Program-made: the position numbers and the translations under genes
Shown here: one piece after another, positions 18,166 to 26,209 of the stretch
Numbering within the stretch: position 1 is the first letter of the stretch
How the letters are laid out: every line of letters starts with the position of its first letter
The notes under the pieces: generated by a model
The model's input: the letters and a program-made list of their open reading frames with translations, nothing else
What the model was told of the DNA's origin: nothing
The model's database searches: none
Source: Phyllobacterium phragmitis
GTDB lineage: Bacteria > Pseudomonadota > Alphaproteobacteria > Rhizobiales > Rhizobiaceae
Reading direction: 5' to 3'
DNA length: 55,453 nt
NCBI RefSeq assembly: GCF_002980495.1
Contig: NZ_PVBR01000029.1
Coordinates: 1-55,453 of the forward strand

Positions 18166-19846
18166 ATTTCTGCCGCCCTACCCTGGCAAGCACGATCACC
18201 GGCAATGTGCCGATCAGAACGATGGCAAGGGCGGCGATCGATGCCTCCTCATAGGTTCCGCGCGCCGCCTCGCCGTAGAGATGCGTTGCCAGCGTTTCGA
18301 AGTTGAGCGGCCTGAGCAAAAGCGTTGCGGGCAGTTCCTTCATGCAATCGACGAACACCAGAAGGCCGGCGGCGGCCAGCGCCGCCTTCGACAGCGGCAG
18401 GTGTATTTGGCGGAATGTTCCGGTGGCATTCTGCCCGAGGCTGCGCGCCGCCTGATCGAACGAAATCGGGATCCGGCTGAAACCGGCTTCGGCGGCACCA
18501 GCCGGGATCGCCAGGAACCGCGCGGTATAGGCATAAATGAGCGCAGCACCCGACCCGATCAGCAACAGGCCGGTGGAGAAGCCGAACCAGTCTATCATGC
18601 TGCGGTCGATGAACCGGTCGAGCGCCGCAACCGGGATCAAGATGCCGATGGCGATCACGGTGCCCGGCGCGGCGTAGCCGATGGTCGAAAGTCGGAATGC
18701 GACGCCTGAGAACCTGCCCGGTCGCAACCGCACCGCGTAAGCCGCGATGATGCCGAAAGCCAACACGATCATGGTCGCGACCGCCGACATGATGATCGTG
18801 TTGGCGGCTTCCGAAACGAGTCGCTCCGACAGGCCAGCGGCACGAAAACGCTTCCAGGCTTCGACCGCGAGATAGCTCGCCGGGATGACAAAGCCGATCA
18901 GGACAGGGACGAGGCCGCAGCAAAGGGCCGCCCATCCGGCGAATCCACGGAGCTTTCGCGGCACGAAATTGCGGTTACGCTGGGCAGTCACGGAATAACG
19001 CTGGCGGCGGCGCGCCCAACGCTCGACCACGATGAGGGCAATCACCAGAAAGAGCATGGCGAGCGCGATCTGCGCCGCGCCGGGCAGGTCGGACCGGGTG
19101 ACCCATGTCGTATAGACGGAGACCGTGAGCGTCTTGACGCCGAGGAATTCCGACGCGCCGATGTCGTTGAGCGCTTCCATCAGCGCCAGGGCGACACCGA
19201 CCGCAATCGCCGGCCGCGCCAGCGGCAGGGCGACGCGCCAGAATATGCCGCTCCGCCTTGTCCCGAGCGTGCGGGCCGCCTCGATCAGGTTCGCCGCCTG
19301 CGTCAGGAACATCGCTCGTGTCGTGATATAGACATAGGGGTAAAGTACGAAGCCGAGCAGGATAATGCAGCCCGTCATCGACCGGATATCGGGCAGACGA
19401 AACTCGCGCGGACTGGAATAGCCGAGCACGGCGCGAATCACGCCCTGAAAAACGCCGATCGGATGGAGAATGTCGAGATAGGCGTAGGCGATGATATAGG
19501 TCGGCACGGCGAGCGGCAGCAGCAGCGCCCATTCCATCATGCTGCGGCCCGGGAAATCATAGGCCGTCACCAGCCAGGCGGTGCTGGTGCCGATAAGGAT
19601 CACCAGAATGCCCACGCCGAAAAGCAGCATCAGCGTCTGGGTCAGCGCCGTGGGCAGCACGAAGGCGAAAAGATGCGGCCAGAGATCGCTCGACCCATGC
19701 AGGGCCTGCCAGCCGAGGGCCAGGATCGGCGTCAGCACCAATGCGGCGATGACGGTGGCCATGCATAGCCATAGCCGCCCGACCTTGCGGTGGGCGGCCA
19801 GCATGCGGAAAGAACGTGGCAAGGCGGTATATGTCATCGAAGGCAT
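18161..19846 (-). CDS. fbpB: Fe(III) ABC importer permease, two fused modules
   Basis: 561 residues with about twelve membrane helices in two homologous halves. Each half has the EAA loop that contacts the ATPase: EAARTLGTRRSGIFWRVALP near residue 205 and DQAARSLGQNATGTFRQIHL near 480. This fused architecture is typical of FbpB/SfuB and ThiP permeases; the adjacent binding protein makes iron the likely substrate. I chose the ATG at 19846; a second ATG at 19837 is equally possible, and neither has a strong ribosome-binding site because the hairpin at 19851-19874 lies immediately upstream. Upstream extension to 19942 would overlap fbpA. The C-terminus ends inside the repeat element. Confidence 0.9.
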   Translation of the reverse strand: MPSMTYTALPRSFRMLAAHRKVGRLWLCMATVIAALVLTPILALGWQALHGSSDLWPHLFAFVLPTALTQTLMLLFGVGILVILIGTSTAWLVTAYDFPGRSMMEWALLLPLAVPTYIIAYAYLDILHPIGVFQGVIRAVLGYSSPREFRLPDIRSMTGCIILLGFVLYPYVYITTRAMFLTQAANLIEAARTLGTRRSGIFWRVALPLARPAIAVGVALALMEALNDIGASEFLGVKTLTVSVYTTWVTRSDLPGAAQIALAMLFLVIALIVVERWARRRQRYSVTAQRNRNFVPRKLRGFAGWAALCCGLVPVLIGFVIPASYLAVEAWKRFRAAGLSERLVSEAANTIIMSAVATMIVLAFGIIAAYAVRLRPGRFSGVAFRLSTIGYAAPGTVIAIGILIPVAALDRFIDRSMIDWFGFSTGLLLIGSGAALIYAYTARFLAIPAGAAEAGFSRIPISFDQAARSLGQNATGTFRQIHLPLSKAALAAAGLLVFVDCMKELPATLLLRPLNFETLATHLYGEAARGTYEEASIAALAIVLIGTLPVIVLARVGRQKS

Positions 19847-19850
19847 GACG

Positions 19851-19874
19851 GGCGCCGCAGGTTTGCGGCGCCCG
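19851..19874 (-). terminator. Intercistronic hairpin between fbpA and fbpB
   Basis: A perfect 9-bp stem GGGCGCCGC/GCGGCGCCC with a 6-base loop, starting 10 bp after the fbpA stop and ending 5 bp before the fbpB start. It has no T-tract. Such hairpins behind binding-protein genes usually stabilise or attenuate the message so that more binding protein than permease is made. It would also bury the fbpB start region. Confidence 0.7.
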
Positions 19875-19883
19875 AGCGTCCAA

Positions 19884-20906
19884 TCAGTTGTCGAAGCCGA
19901 CTTTTTCAGCCAGTTCGCTTGCTTCCTTGCGATGCCCGGCAATTGCGGTCAGCGGCACTGGATCGACCTTCAGTTCGCCGAAAGAGGCGATGATCGGATC
20001 GATGGGCGCGCCAGCCTTCACCGGATATTCGAAATTGGCTTCGGCATAAAGCTTCTGTGCCTCGTCGGAGACCAGATATTCGAGAAGCTCGACCGCCTGC
20101 TCCTTGTTCGGCGCATGTTTCGCGACTGCGGCTCCGCTGATATTGACCTGCGTGCCCCCGTCCTTGAATGTCGGCAGGATGACCTTGATCGCATTGCCCC
20201 AGGCAATTTGATCCTCGCCGCCCTTTCCTGAGCGCATCAGCCCGACATAATAGGAGTTGGCGATACCGATATCGCAGATGCCGCCGAGAATATCCTTGGC
20301 CACATCGCGATCGCCGCCGCCGGCCTTGCGCGCCAGATTGTCCTTGACGCCGGTCAGCCATTTTTCGGTCGCCTCGACACCATGATGCGCGATGTAATCG
20401 GCGAACAGCGCTGTGTTGTATGGATGCTGGCCCGAGCGGATGCAGACTTTGCCCTTCCACTTGGGATCAGCCAGATCCTCATAGTTGAAGGCAGCAAGAT
20501 CGAGGTCCTTGGCGGCATAGAGCACGCGGGCGCGCAGCGACAGCGCAAACCAGTTGTTTCCGGCGTCGCGCAGGTTCTCGGGCACCGCGTCACTGAGCAC
20601 CTTGGATTCGACAGGCTGGGTCAGTCCCTTTTCGACCAGATCGACGAGTTTGCCGAAATCAACGGTCATCAGGAGGTCCGCCGGCGAGCTTGCGCCTTCG
20701 GAGGCGACGCGTTCAGCCAGGCCGTCCTTCATGAACACTGTATTGACCTTCACATCGCTCTTGGCGGTGAAGGCGTCGAGCAGCGGCTGGATCAGGCCAG
20801 GCTCGCGCGTCGTGTAGATATTCAGTTCGGCTGCGGAAGCGCCGCTGCCGGCAAGGGCCATTACGCTTCCAAACAGAGCGGTTTTCACCGCAGAAAACTT
20901 GTTCAT
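19884..20906 (-). CDS. fbpA: Periplasmic Fe(III)-binding protein
   Basis: 340 residues. A signal peptide (1-26, ...AGSGASA) precedes the mature start AELNIYTTREPGLIQPLLDAF, the standard opening of FbpA/FutA-type iron-binding proteins. The adjacent tyrosine pair that coordinates ferric iron is present (Y219/Y220 in IANSYYVGLM), and further ligands (Y35-type TTRE region, YNTALFADYI) are plausible. ATG 20906 has AAGGA eight bases upstream; the longer frame to 20999 adds non-signal sequence. It lies between fbpC and fbpB on the same strand, with 114 bp upstream that may hold its own promoter and an operator-like palindrome. Confidence 0.93.
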   Translation of the reverse strand: MNKFSAVKTALFGSVMALAGSGASAAELNIYTTREPGLIQPLLDAFTAKSDVKVNTVFMKDGLAERVASEGASSPADLLMTVDFGKLVDLVEKGLTQPVESKVLSDAVPENLRDAGNNWFALSLRARVLYAAKDLDLAAFNYEDLADPKWKGKVCIRSGQHPYNTALFADYIAHHGVEATEKWLTGVKDNLARKAGGGDRDVAKDILGGICDIGIANSYYVGLMRSGKGGEDQIAWGNAIKVILPTFKDGGTQVNISGAAVAKHAPNKEQAVELLEYLVSDEAQKLYAEANFEYPVKAGAPIDPIIASFGELKVDPVPLTAIAGHRKEASELAEKVGFDN

Positions 20907-20959
20907 GGTGTGGTCCTTTATCATCGGGTTCTGGTTATGGCCGGAGAATGACGAGCCTT

Positions 20960-20972
20960 TGCAATCATTGCA
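20960..20972. promoter_or_regulatory. Palindrome TGCAATCATTGCA in the fbpA upstream region
   Basis: A perfect inverted repeat TGCAAT-C-ATTGCA lies 54 bp before the fbpA start and 22 bp beyond a TTGACT box (20999-20994, minus strand), so it would cover the -10/+1 zone of an fbpA promoter. TGCAA/TTGCA-type inverted repeats recall Fur/Mur-class sites of alphaproteobacteria. The match to any specific regulator is inference. Confidence 0.4.
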
Positions 20973-21020
20973 TCGACCATACATGAGTTGTCCAGTCAAG
21001 TTTATATCCCGGACCCGGTG

Positions 21021-22088
21021 TCATTCCTGTGAAAATGCAAGGACACCACTGGGCTGGATGGTCAGATGGACATGGTCTCCAGGCTTGACCTCGATACGAT
21101 CGGTCGTGCGCATGTAAAGGGGCTCGGCCACTCCATCCAGCTTGATCGCAAGCTGTTCGATTTCTCCCAGGAACGAGCTGTGCCGGATGCGCGCGGGCAG
21201 TCCCTCGCCCGGCTTCGCCAGGCGGAATGCCTGCGGGCGGATGCAGGCGAGCGCCGGGCTTTCCTCGGGCAGACCTAGCGCGGCGGGAAACGCGCCGATG
21301 GCTGTCTCGATCCGCCCGTTGCGGTAGATCCCGGGAATCTTGTTGAAAGGGCAGAAGAACTCAGCCGCATAAAGCGAATTCGGGCGATCATAGATTTCGT
21401 AGCCCGTAGCCGCCTGCACCACGCGCCCCTTCTGCATCAACACGACCCTGTCGCCGGCGGAAAGCGCCTCTTCGGGATCATGCGTGACCATGATGACGGT
21501 CGTGCCAAGCGCCTTGAGCGTGGTGATGGTTTCCTCGCGCACCCGCTCGCGCAGGCCGCGATCGAGGTTGGAGAATGGCTCGTCCATCAACAGGATGCGC
21601 GGCTTCGGCGCAAGCGCCCTTGCCAGGGCCACACGCTGCTGCTCGCCGCCGGACAGCATATGCGGATAGCGCTTTGCGAGCGCTGTGATCCCGATCCGCG
21701 CGATGACCGCCGCCGCCTGCTCCCGCGCTTGCCGGCGCGGCAGTTTCTTCAGGCCGAACGCCACGTTCTCTTCGACCGAGAGATGCGGGAACAGGGCGTA
21801 ATCCTGAAACACGAAACCGATATTGCGGTCTTCCGGCTCGACGAAACGATTGCCCCCCGCGATCTGGGCGCCGCCGAGCAGAATGCGCCCGCTATCGGCG
21901 GTATCGACGCCTGCAATGATCCGAAGAAGCGAGGATTTGCCGCAGCCGGATTGTCCCACAAGGCAGATGATTTCTCCGGGCAGAATCGAGAATGAGACGT
22001 CGTCCAACGCGAGCGTCTCGCCAAAACGCCGGCTGATATGCTCCAGCGTCAGCGCTCCGGCCGCGGTCTCTGCAAGTCCGTGCATCAT
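21021..22088 (-). CDS. fbpC: Fe(III) ABC importer ATPase
   Basis: 355 residues. ABC domain about 12-240 with Walker A GQSGCGKSS, Q-loop FVFQDYALFPHLS, signature LSGGEQQR, Walker B ILLMDEP, D-loop FSNLD and H-loop VTHDPEEAL. A C-terminal TOBE-like regulatory domain covers about 270-355. Highly similar in layout to FbpC/FutC/PotA. Two consecutive ATGs (22088, 22085) follow GAGG; the second has the better spacing. The long upstream extension to 22268 runs through the promoter and is spurious. First gene of the fbpCAB cluster. Confidence 0.92.
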   Translation of the reverse strand: MMHGLAETAAGALTLEHISRRFGETLALDDVSFSILPGEIICLVGQSGCGKSSLLRIIAGVDTADSGRILLGGAQIAGGNRFVEPEDRNIGFVFQDYALFPHLSVEENVAFGLKKLPRRQAREQAAAVIARIGITALAKRYPHMLSGGEQQRVALARALAPKPRILLMDEPFSNLDRGLRERVREETITTLKALGTTVIMVTHDPEEALSAGDRVVLMQKGRVVQAATGYEIYDRPNSLYAAEFFCPFNKIPGIYRNGRIETAIGAFPAALGLPEESPALACIRPQAFRLAKPGEGLPARIRHSSFLGEIEQLAIKLDGVAEPLYMRTTDRIEVKPGDHVHLTIQPSGVLAFSQE

Positions 22089-22131
22089 CGATCCTCTGTC
22101 CGCCGGCGCCATGCGCCGCTGCGAGGTTTGT

Positions 22132-22159
22132 TGATTACTCAAATCAGGTTTAATGTCAA
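22132..22159 (-). promoter_or_regulatory. fbpC promoter with candidate RirA (IRO-type) operator
   Basis: On the minus strand TTGACA (22159-22154), a 16-bp spacer and TAATCA (22137-22132) make a promoter. A TGA-N9-TCA motif, the published iron-responsive operator pattern for RirA in rhizobia, occupies 22132-22146 and overlaps the -10. It is placed exactly where a repressor would act, upstream of an iron uptake operon. The motif is short, so chance occurrence is possible. Confidence 0.55.
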
Positions 22160-22277
22160 AATAGAAAGCGGAGCGTGCTCGGAGTCCGCCTGGAAATGGC
22201 TCAGGCCGAACCGAAAAATGGTGATTTTGCGAGCACCGGAGCGGAGCGTATGGTGGCTCGCTTGCCAATCCTCTTCG

Positions 22278-22949
22278 TCAATCCTCTTCTTCTTCCTCCA
22301 CGGCCTCCATCGTGCTTGGGATGTCGGCCAGGAGTTTCTCCTTGTCGAGCAGCCCCGCATCTTCCAGCTTCTCGATGTCGGGCAGGTCGCGCAGCGTCTC
22401 GAAACCGAAATGCTGGAGGAAGGCATCCGTGGTGATATAGGTATAGGGCGCACCCGGCTGCGGACTGCGCGGACCGGACGCGATAAAGCCCGCGTGGCGC
22501 AATTGTCCGATCGCATCGCGGCTCACCTCGCGTCCGATGAACGTCGAAAGCTCGGTGCGCGTCAGCGGCTGGAAATAGGCGATGGTCATCAGGACGAGCG
22601 CCTGCGCCGGCGACAGTCCCGCCGCTCTTTCATCGATACAGGACGCCGCGCGAATGGCGCCCGCATAAGAAGGCCGCGTGCGATGCTGGAAGCCGCCGGC
22701 CACGCGGACGAGATCATAGGGCCGCATCCGCAACTCCTCGCGGATATCCTCTATCAGGAGATCAATGCTGCAATCGCGCCCGACCAGTTGCTTGAGCACC
22801 TCAACGCCGACAGGCTCGCTCGCCGCGAAGATCACTGCTTCGACGCGGTTCATCCATTCGCGCCAACGGGCAGTGGCCGGCAGATCCAGCAGTTCGCGGT
22901 CGAATGCGTCCTTCAGCTGCGATGTCTTCTCCCGGTCGCGCCACGCCAT
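22278..22949 (-). CDS. scpB: ScpB-like segregation and condensation protein
   Basis: 223 residues. The two winged-helix domains of ScpB are recognisable: RVEAVIFAASEPVGVEVLKQ near residue 35, LSPAQALVLMTIAYFQPLTR near 112, and the conserved ...GAPYTYITTDAFLQHFGFETL. The C-terminus is acidic (VEEEEED). ScpB normally pairs with ScpA and SMC in chromosome condensation. Here the partner is DUF1403, not ScpA, so this is probably the accessory ScpB paralogue that travels with DUF1403 in rhizobia. It starts 3 bp after the DUF1403 stop codon. Its role relative to the housekeeping SMC complex is unknown. Confidence 0.85.
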   Translation of the reverse strand: MAWRDREKTSQLKDAFDRELLDLPATARWREWMNRVEAVIFAASEPVGVEVLKQLVGRDCSIDLLIEDIREELRMRPYDLVRVAGGFQHRTRPSYAGAIRAASCIDERAAGLSPAQALVLMTIAYFQPLTRTELSTFIGREVSRDAIGQLRHAGFIASGPRSPQPGAPYTYITTDAFLQHFGFETLRDLPDIEKLEDAGLLDKEKLLADIPSTMEAVEEEEED

Positions 22950-22952
22950 CTG

Positions 22953-23972
22953 CTAGAGCCCGTAGAGCCGGAAGGTGGATCGGCCCGTCAGTTCGCGCAC
23001 CGCCTCGAGCGAAACCAGACGCTCGAAAAGCCGTCGCAACGCACGGTCGGTCATCGCCTGCCCCGGAAAGGCGCTGACACAGGCCGAGGGCAGCAACGCA
23101 TCGTCCTGAAGCAAGGCCTCGACGATGCGCGCCGACCCCTTGGCGCGCAATTTCGGCGCGACGGTTTTCAATCTTTCCGCCCTGCGCGCAAGGTCGGCGG
23201 CACTATCATAGGCCTCCAGGGCGGCTTGCGCATGGGCGATGAGACATGCCTTGCGCCATCCCTCCTCGCCGATGCGCAGGCGGCGGCGATTGGCACCTGC
23301 CCGGAAGAAAGACTTCTGCGCCTGCGTCACCAGGAGCGGCACCGGCCTTGGCCATTTGAACCGGATAGCCAGCACAAGATCGGCCAGCCAGAAACCGAGA
23401 AGCTCGGCGGGAACGGGCAAGGCCCTGCCGCCCTCGAAAGCCTTCGCAACATATTCGCCGGCCTCTATGGCGGCAAAGGGCCCCTGTTTGCCGGTCTGCA
23501 TCAGCATCCGGATATGGCGCGCTATCTCCCCGAAATCCCGATCCGATTTCAATCCGAAGAATTCCGCGATTGAATTCAGCGATTCCCCGTTTAGCGATTC
23601 CTTGTCGAGTGTCCCCGAATATCCGGCAAGCTTTCGCCAGGCGAGAAGGTTCCTGCCTGCCGGGCCGGGATCGCTGCCGGGCCGGGTGAGACAGACGACA
23701 TCACGAAGCGCTGCCTCCTCTTCCGGTCTGCCGAGGAGAGAAGACGAAGCCGACGCGGCCTTCAGCGCCATGCGGCTGCGCCAGATGCCGGACCAGTCAG
23801 GATCGTCCCGGATAAGGCCGTCCAATGACTGGAGCGCCGCGCCCGCCAGGAAAGCGGCCTCAGCTTCGTCCATCGCCGACAGGTCACGCGCCGCCCGCAC
23901 CCAGAGGGCAGGCGAAGAAGTGGCCGTGGAGGAAACCGGCTTTTCCGAAGCGATCGAGCGCGCATAATTCAT
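22953..23972 (-). CDS. DUF1403 family protein
   Basis: 339-residue alpha-helical protein of unknown function, recognised as DUF1403 from the pattern AAFLAGAALQSLDGLIR near residue 40, GRALPVPAELLGFWLADLVL near 185 and the ending ELTGRSTFRLYGL. No signal peptide or membrane segment. It forms a tight two-gene unit with the ScpB-like gene. No strong ribosome-binding site precedes the ATG at 23972. The pairing with ScpB suggests a part in DNA segregation or condensation, but that is guilt by association only. Confidence 0.8.
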   Translation of the reverse strand: MNYARSIASEKPVSSTATSSPALWVRAARDLSAMDEAEAAFLAGAALQSLDGLIRDDPDWSGIWRSRMALKAASASSSLLGRPEEEAALRDVVCLTRPGSDPGPAGRNLLAWRKLAGYSGTLDKESLNGESLNSIAEFFGLKSDRDFGEIARHIRMLMQTGKQGPFAAIEAGEYVAKAFEGGRALPVPAELLGFWLADLVLAIRFKWPRPVPLLVTQAQKSFFRAGANRRRLRIGEEGWRKACLIAHAQAALEAYDSAADLARRAERLKTVAPKLRAKGSARIVEALLQDDALLPSACVSAFPGQAMTDRALRRLFERLVSLEAVRELTGRSTFRLYGL

Positions 23973-24071
23973 GGTGGCAACTTAAGCCAAACCGCACGTC
24001 ATCTCCATGGGATTTGCAGCAAACCACAACAAACACCGCCGCCCTATGCCATCGACGGAGATATGAGCAGC

Positions 24072-24100
24072 AAAAAGGGCCGGATATCGCTATCCGGCCC
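24072..24100 (-). terminator. Intrinsic terminator of the glp operon
   Basis: A perfect 10-bp stem GGGCCGGATA/TATCCGGCCC with a 4-base loop (24077-24100) is followed on the minus strand by TTTTT (24076-24072). It lies 27 bp beyond the glpV stop. Confidence 0.9.
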
Positions 24101-24126
24101 AATTTCTCCCACAGGAGGGCTCTGGC

Positions 24127-25851
24127 TTATTTCTGCCAGCTCTTGACCAGCTCGTCATAATTGACGGTGACGGGCTTTTCCTTTTCGTTCTCGACCTTCA
24201 GCTGAGGCGCGAGATTGCCGTGCTTGACGGCATCGTCATGCCAATATTGCAGATCGTGCTCCTCGGCGAGCTTCGGGCCGATATCGCCCTGAACGCCGGC
24301 GCGTTCGAGGCGCTCCATGACCCTTTCCTGCTCGGCGCAGAGCGAGTCCATGGCTTCCTGCGGGGTCTTCGCCCCCGAAGATGCGTCGCCGATCGCCTGC
24401 CACCAGAGCTGCGCCAGCTTCGGATAATCAGGCACGTTGGTGCCGGTCGGCGACCATTGCACGCGAGCCGGCGAGCGATAGAACTCGATCAGGCCACCAA
24501 GCTCGGGCGCACGCTTGGTGAAGCTTTCATGCCCGATGGAGCTTTCGCGGATGAGCGTCAGGCCCACATGGCTCTTCTTCACGTCGACGGTCTTCGAAGT
24601 GACGAACTGCGCGTAGAGCCATGCTGCCTTGGCGCGATCATCAGGCGTCGATTTCATCAGTGTCCAGGAACCGACGTCCTGATAACCGAGCTTCATGCCG
24701 TCTTTCCAGTAGACGCCATGCGGCGAAGGCGCCATGCGCCATTTCGGCGTGCCGTCCTCGTTGACGACGGGCAGGCCCTTCTTGACGGCATCGGCGGTGA
24801 ACGCCGTGTACCAGAAGATCTGCTGGGCGATATTGCCCTGCGCCGGGACCGGACCGGATTCGGAGAAGGTCATGCCCTGCGCTTCCGGCGGCGCGTAGGC
24901 CTTCATCCATTCGAGATACTTCTCGATAGCATAGACGGAAGCCGGGCCATTGGTATCGCCGCCGCGCGCCACGCAGGAGCCGACGGGACGCGAATCCGCA
25001 TCGACCTTGATGCCCCATTCGTCGACCGGCTTGCCGTTCGGAATGCCCTTGTCGCCATTGCCGGCCATCGAAAGCCAGGCGTCGGTGAACCGCCAGCCGA
25101 GCGACGGGTCCTTCTTGCCATAGTCCATATGGCCGAAGACCTTCTTGCCGTCGATCTCGCGTCCGGTGAAGAACTCGGCAATGTCCTCGTAAGCCGACCA
25201 ATTGACCGGAACGCCGAGATCGTAGCCGTATTTTTCCTTGAAATCGGCCTTGTTCTTCTCGTCGTTGAACCAGTCGTAGCGGAACCAGTAGAGGTTGGCG
25301 AATTGCTGGTCAGGAAGCTGGTAGAGCTTGCCGTCAGGCGCGGTTGTGAACGATTTTCCGATGAAATCATCGATATCGAGACCAGGATTGGTAACGTCCT
25401 TGCCCTCATCGGCCATCCAGTCGGTCAGGTTGCGGACCTGCTGATAGCGCCAATGCGTTCCGATCAGATCGCTGTCGTTGACATAGGCGTCATAGATGTT
25501 CTCGCCCGACTGCATCTGCGTCTGCAGCTTTTCGACGACATCGCCCTCGCCGATCAGATCATGGCTGATCTTGATGCCGGTGATGGCGGTGAAAGCCGGC
25601 GCCAGCACCTTCGATTCATATTCATGCGTGGTGATGGTTTCGGAAACGACCTTGATCTCCATGCCGGCGAAAGGCTTCGCCGCATCGATGAACCATTGCA
25701 TTTCCTTTTCCTGATCGGCGCGCGAAAGCGTCGACAGGTCACCGATTTCCTTGTCGAGAAATTCCTCCGCCTCGTCCATTCCGGCGAGTGCGTTGCCTGT
25801 AGCCAACAGCAGCACGAGCGCCGTTGTCGATGTGAGTAGATGCCGTCGCAT
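24127..25851 (-). CDS. glpV: Glycerol ABC importer, periplasmic binding protein
   Basis: 574 residues. Signal peptide 1-24 (...TGNALA), then a large family-1-type solute-binding protein; the length and motifs (LPDQQFANLYWFRYDWF, WFxDxG-type repeats, GSWTLMKSTPDDRAKAAW) match GlpV of the rhizobial glpSTPQUV glycerol transporter. ATG 25851 has GGGAGGA nine bases ahead. It is the last gene before the terminator, whereas many ABC operons place the binding protein first. Assignment to glycerol rests on the complete synteny glpR-glpD-glpS-T-P-Q-U-V. Confidence 0.92.
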   Translation of the reverse strand: MRRHLLTSTTALVLLLATGNALAGMDEAEEFLDKEIGDLSTLSRADQEKEMQWFIDAAKPFAGMEIKVVSETITTHEYESKVLAPAFTAITGIKISHDLIGEGDVVEKLQTQMQSGENIYDAYVNDSDLIGTHWRYQQVRNLTDWMADEGKDVTNPGLDIDDFIGKSFTTAPDGKLYQLPDQQFANLYWFRYDWFNDEKNKADFKEKYGYDLGVPVNWSAYEDIAEFFTGREIDGKKVFGHMDYGKKDPSLGWRFTDAWLSMAGNGDKGIPNGKPVDEWGIKVDADSRPVGSCVARGGDTNGPASVYAIEKYLEWMKAYAPPEAQGMTFSESGPVPAQGNIAQQIFWYTAFTADAVKKGLPVVNEDGTPKWRMAPSPHGVYWKDGMKLGYQDVGSWTLMKSTPDDRAKAAWLYAQFVTSKTVDVKKSHVGLTLIRESSIGHESFTKRAPELGGLIEFYRSPARVQWSPTGTNVPDYPKLAQLWWQAIGDASSGAKTPQEAMDSLCAEQERVMERLERAGVQGDIGPKLAEEHDLQYWHDDAVKHGNLAPQLKVENEKEKPVTVNYDELVKSWQK

Positions 25852-25927
25852 ATTAGTTCCTCCCAAGAGTTGCGATTGCAGTTTCAGTCCAGCGCCCGCT
25901 TGACGAGCTGGCGCTCATTTCCTCCCC

Positions 25928-26209
25928 CTAGACGTAGCGAAATACGCCGATGGCGTAGACCACGGACAGAGCAAGAGCCCACCACAGATTGGGGCCGACG
26001 AGCCCCAGCCATGCGAGATTTATAAAAGCTGATCCGAGCAGCGAGACAAAAAGCCGGTCGCCGCGCGTCGTCTCGAAGCGCAGAACGCCGACACGCGGAT
26101 TGCCGCCCGGGGAGACATATTCCCAGACCGCCATGCCGACGAGCAGCGCCAGGATCGTCATGAAGAAGATCGCCGTCGGCCAGGTCCAGGCCATCCATGA
26201 GAAATCCAT
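25928..26209 (-). CDS. glpU: Small membrane protein GlpU of the glycerol transporter operon
   Basis: 93 residues with two to three predicted membrane helices (about 11-29, 53-70, 72-90) separated by a basic segment. It starts MDFSWMAWTWPTAIF and ends VVYAIGVFRYV. The start is fixed by a TGATG overlap with glpQ (26209). It contains a conserved DUF2160-like pattern (VWEYVSPGGNPRVGVLRFET). In rhizobia a gene of this type sits between the permease and binding-protein genes of the glycerol system; its role in the complex is not established. A longer open frame through it in the same register extends over glpQ and is not real. Confidence 0.85.
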   Translation of the reverse strand: MDFSWMAWTWPTAIFFMTILALLVGMAVWEYVSPGGNPRVGVLRFETTRGDRLFVSLLGSAFINLAWLGLVGPNLWWALALSVVYAIGVFRYV

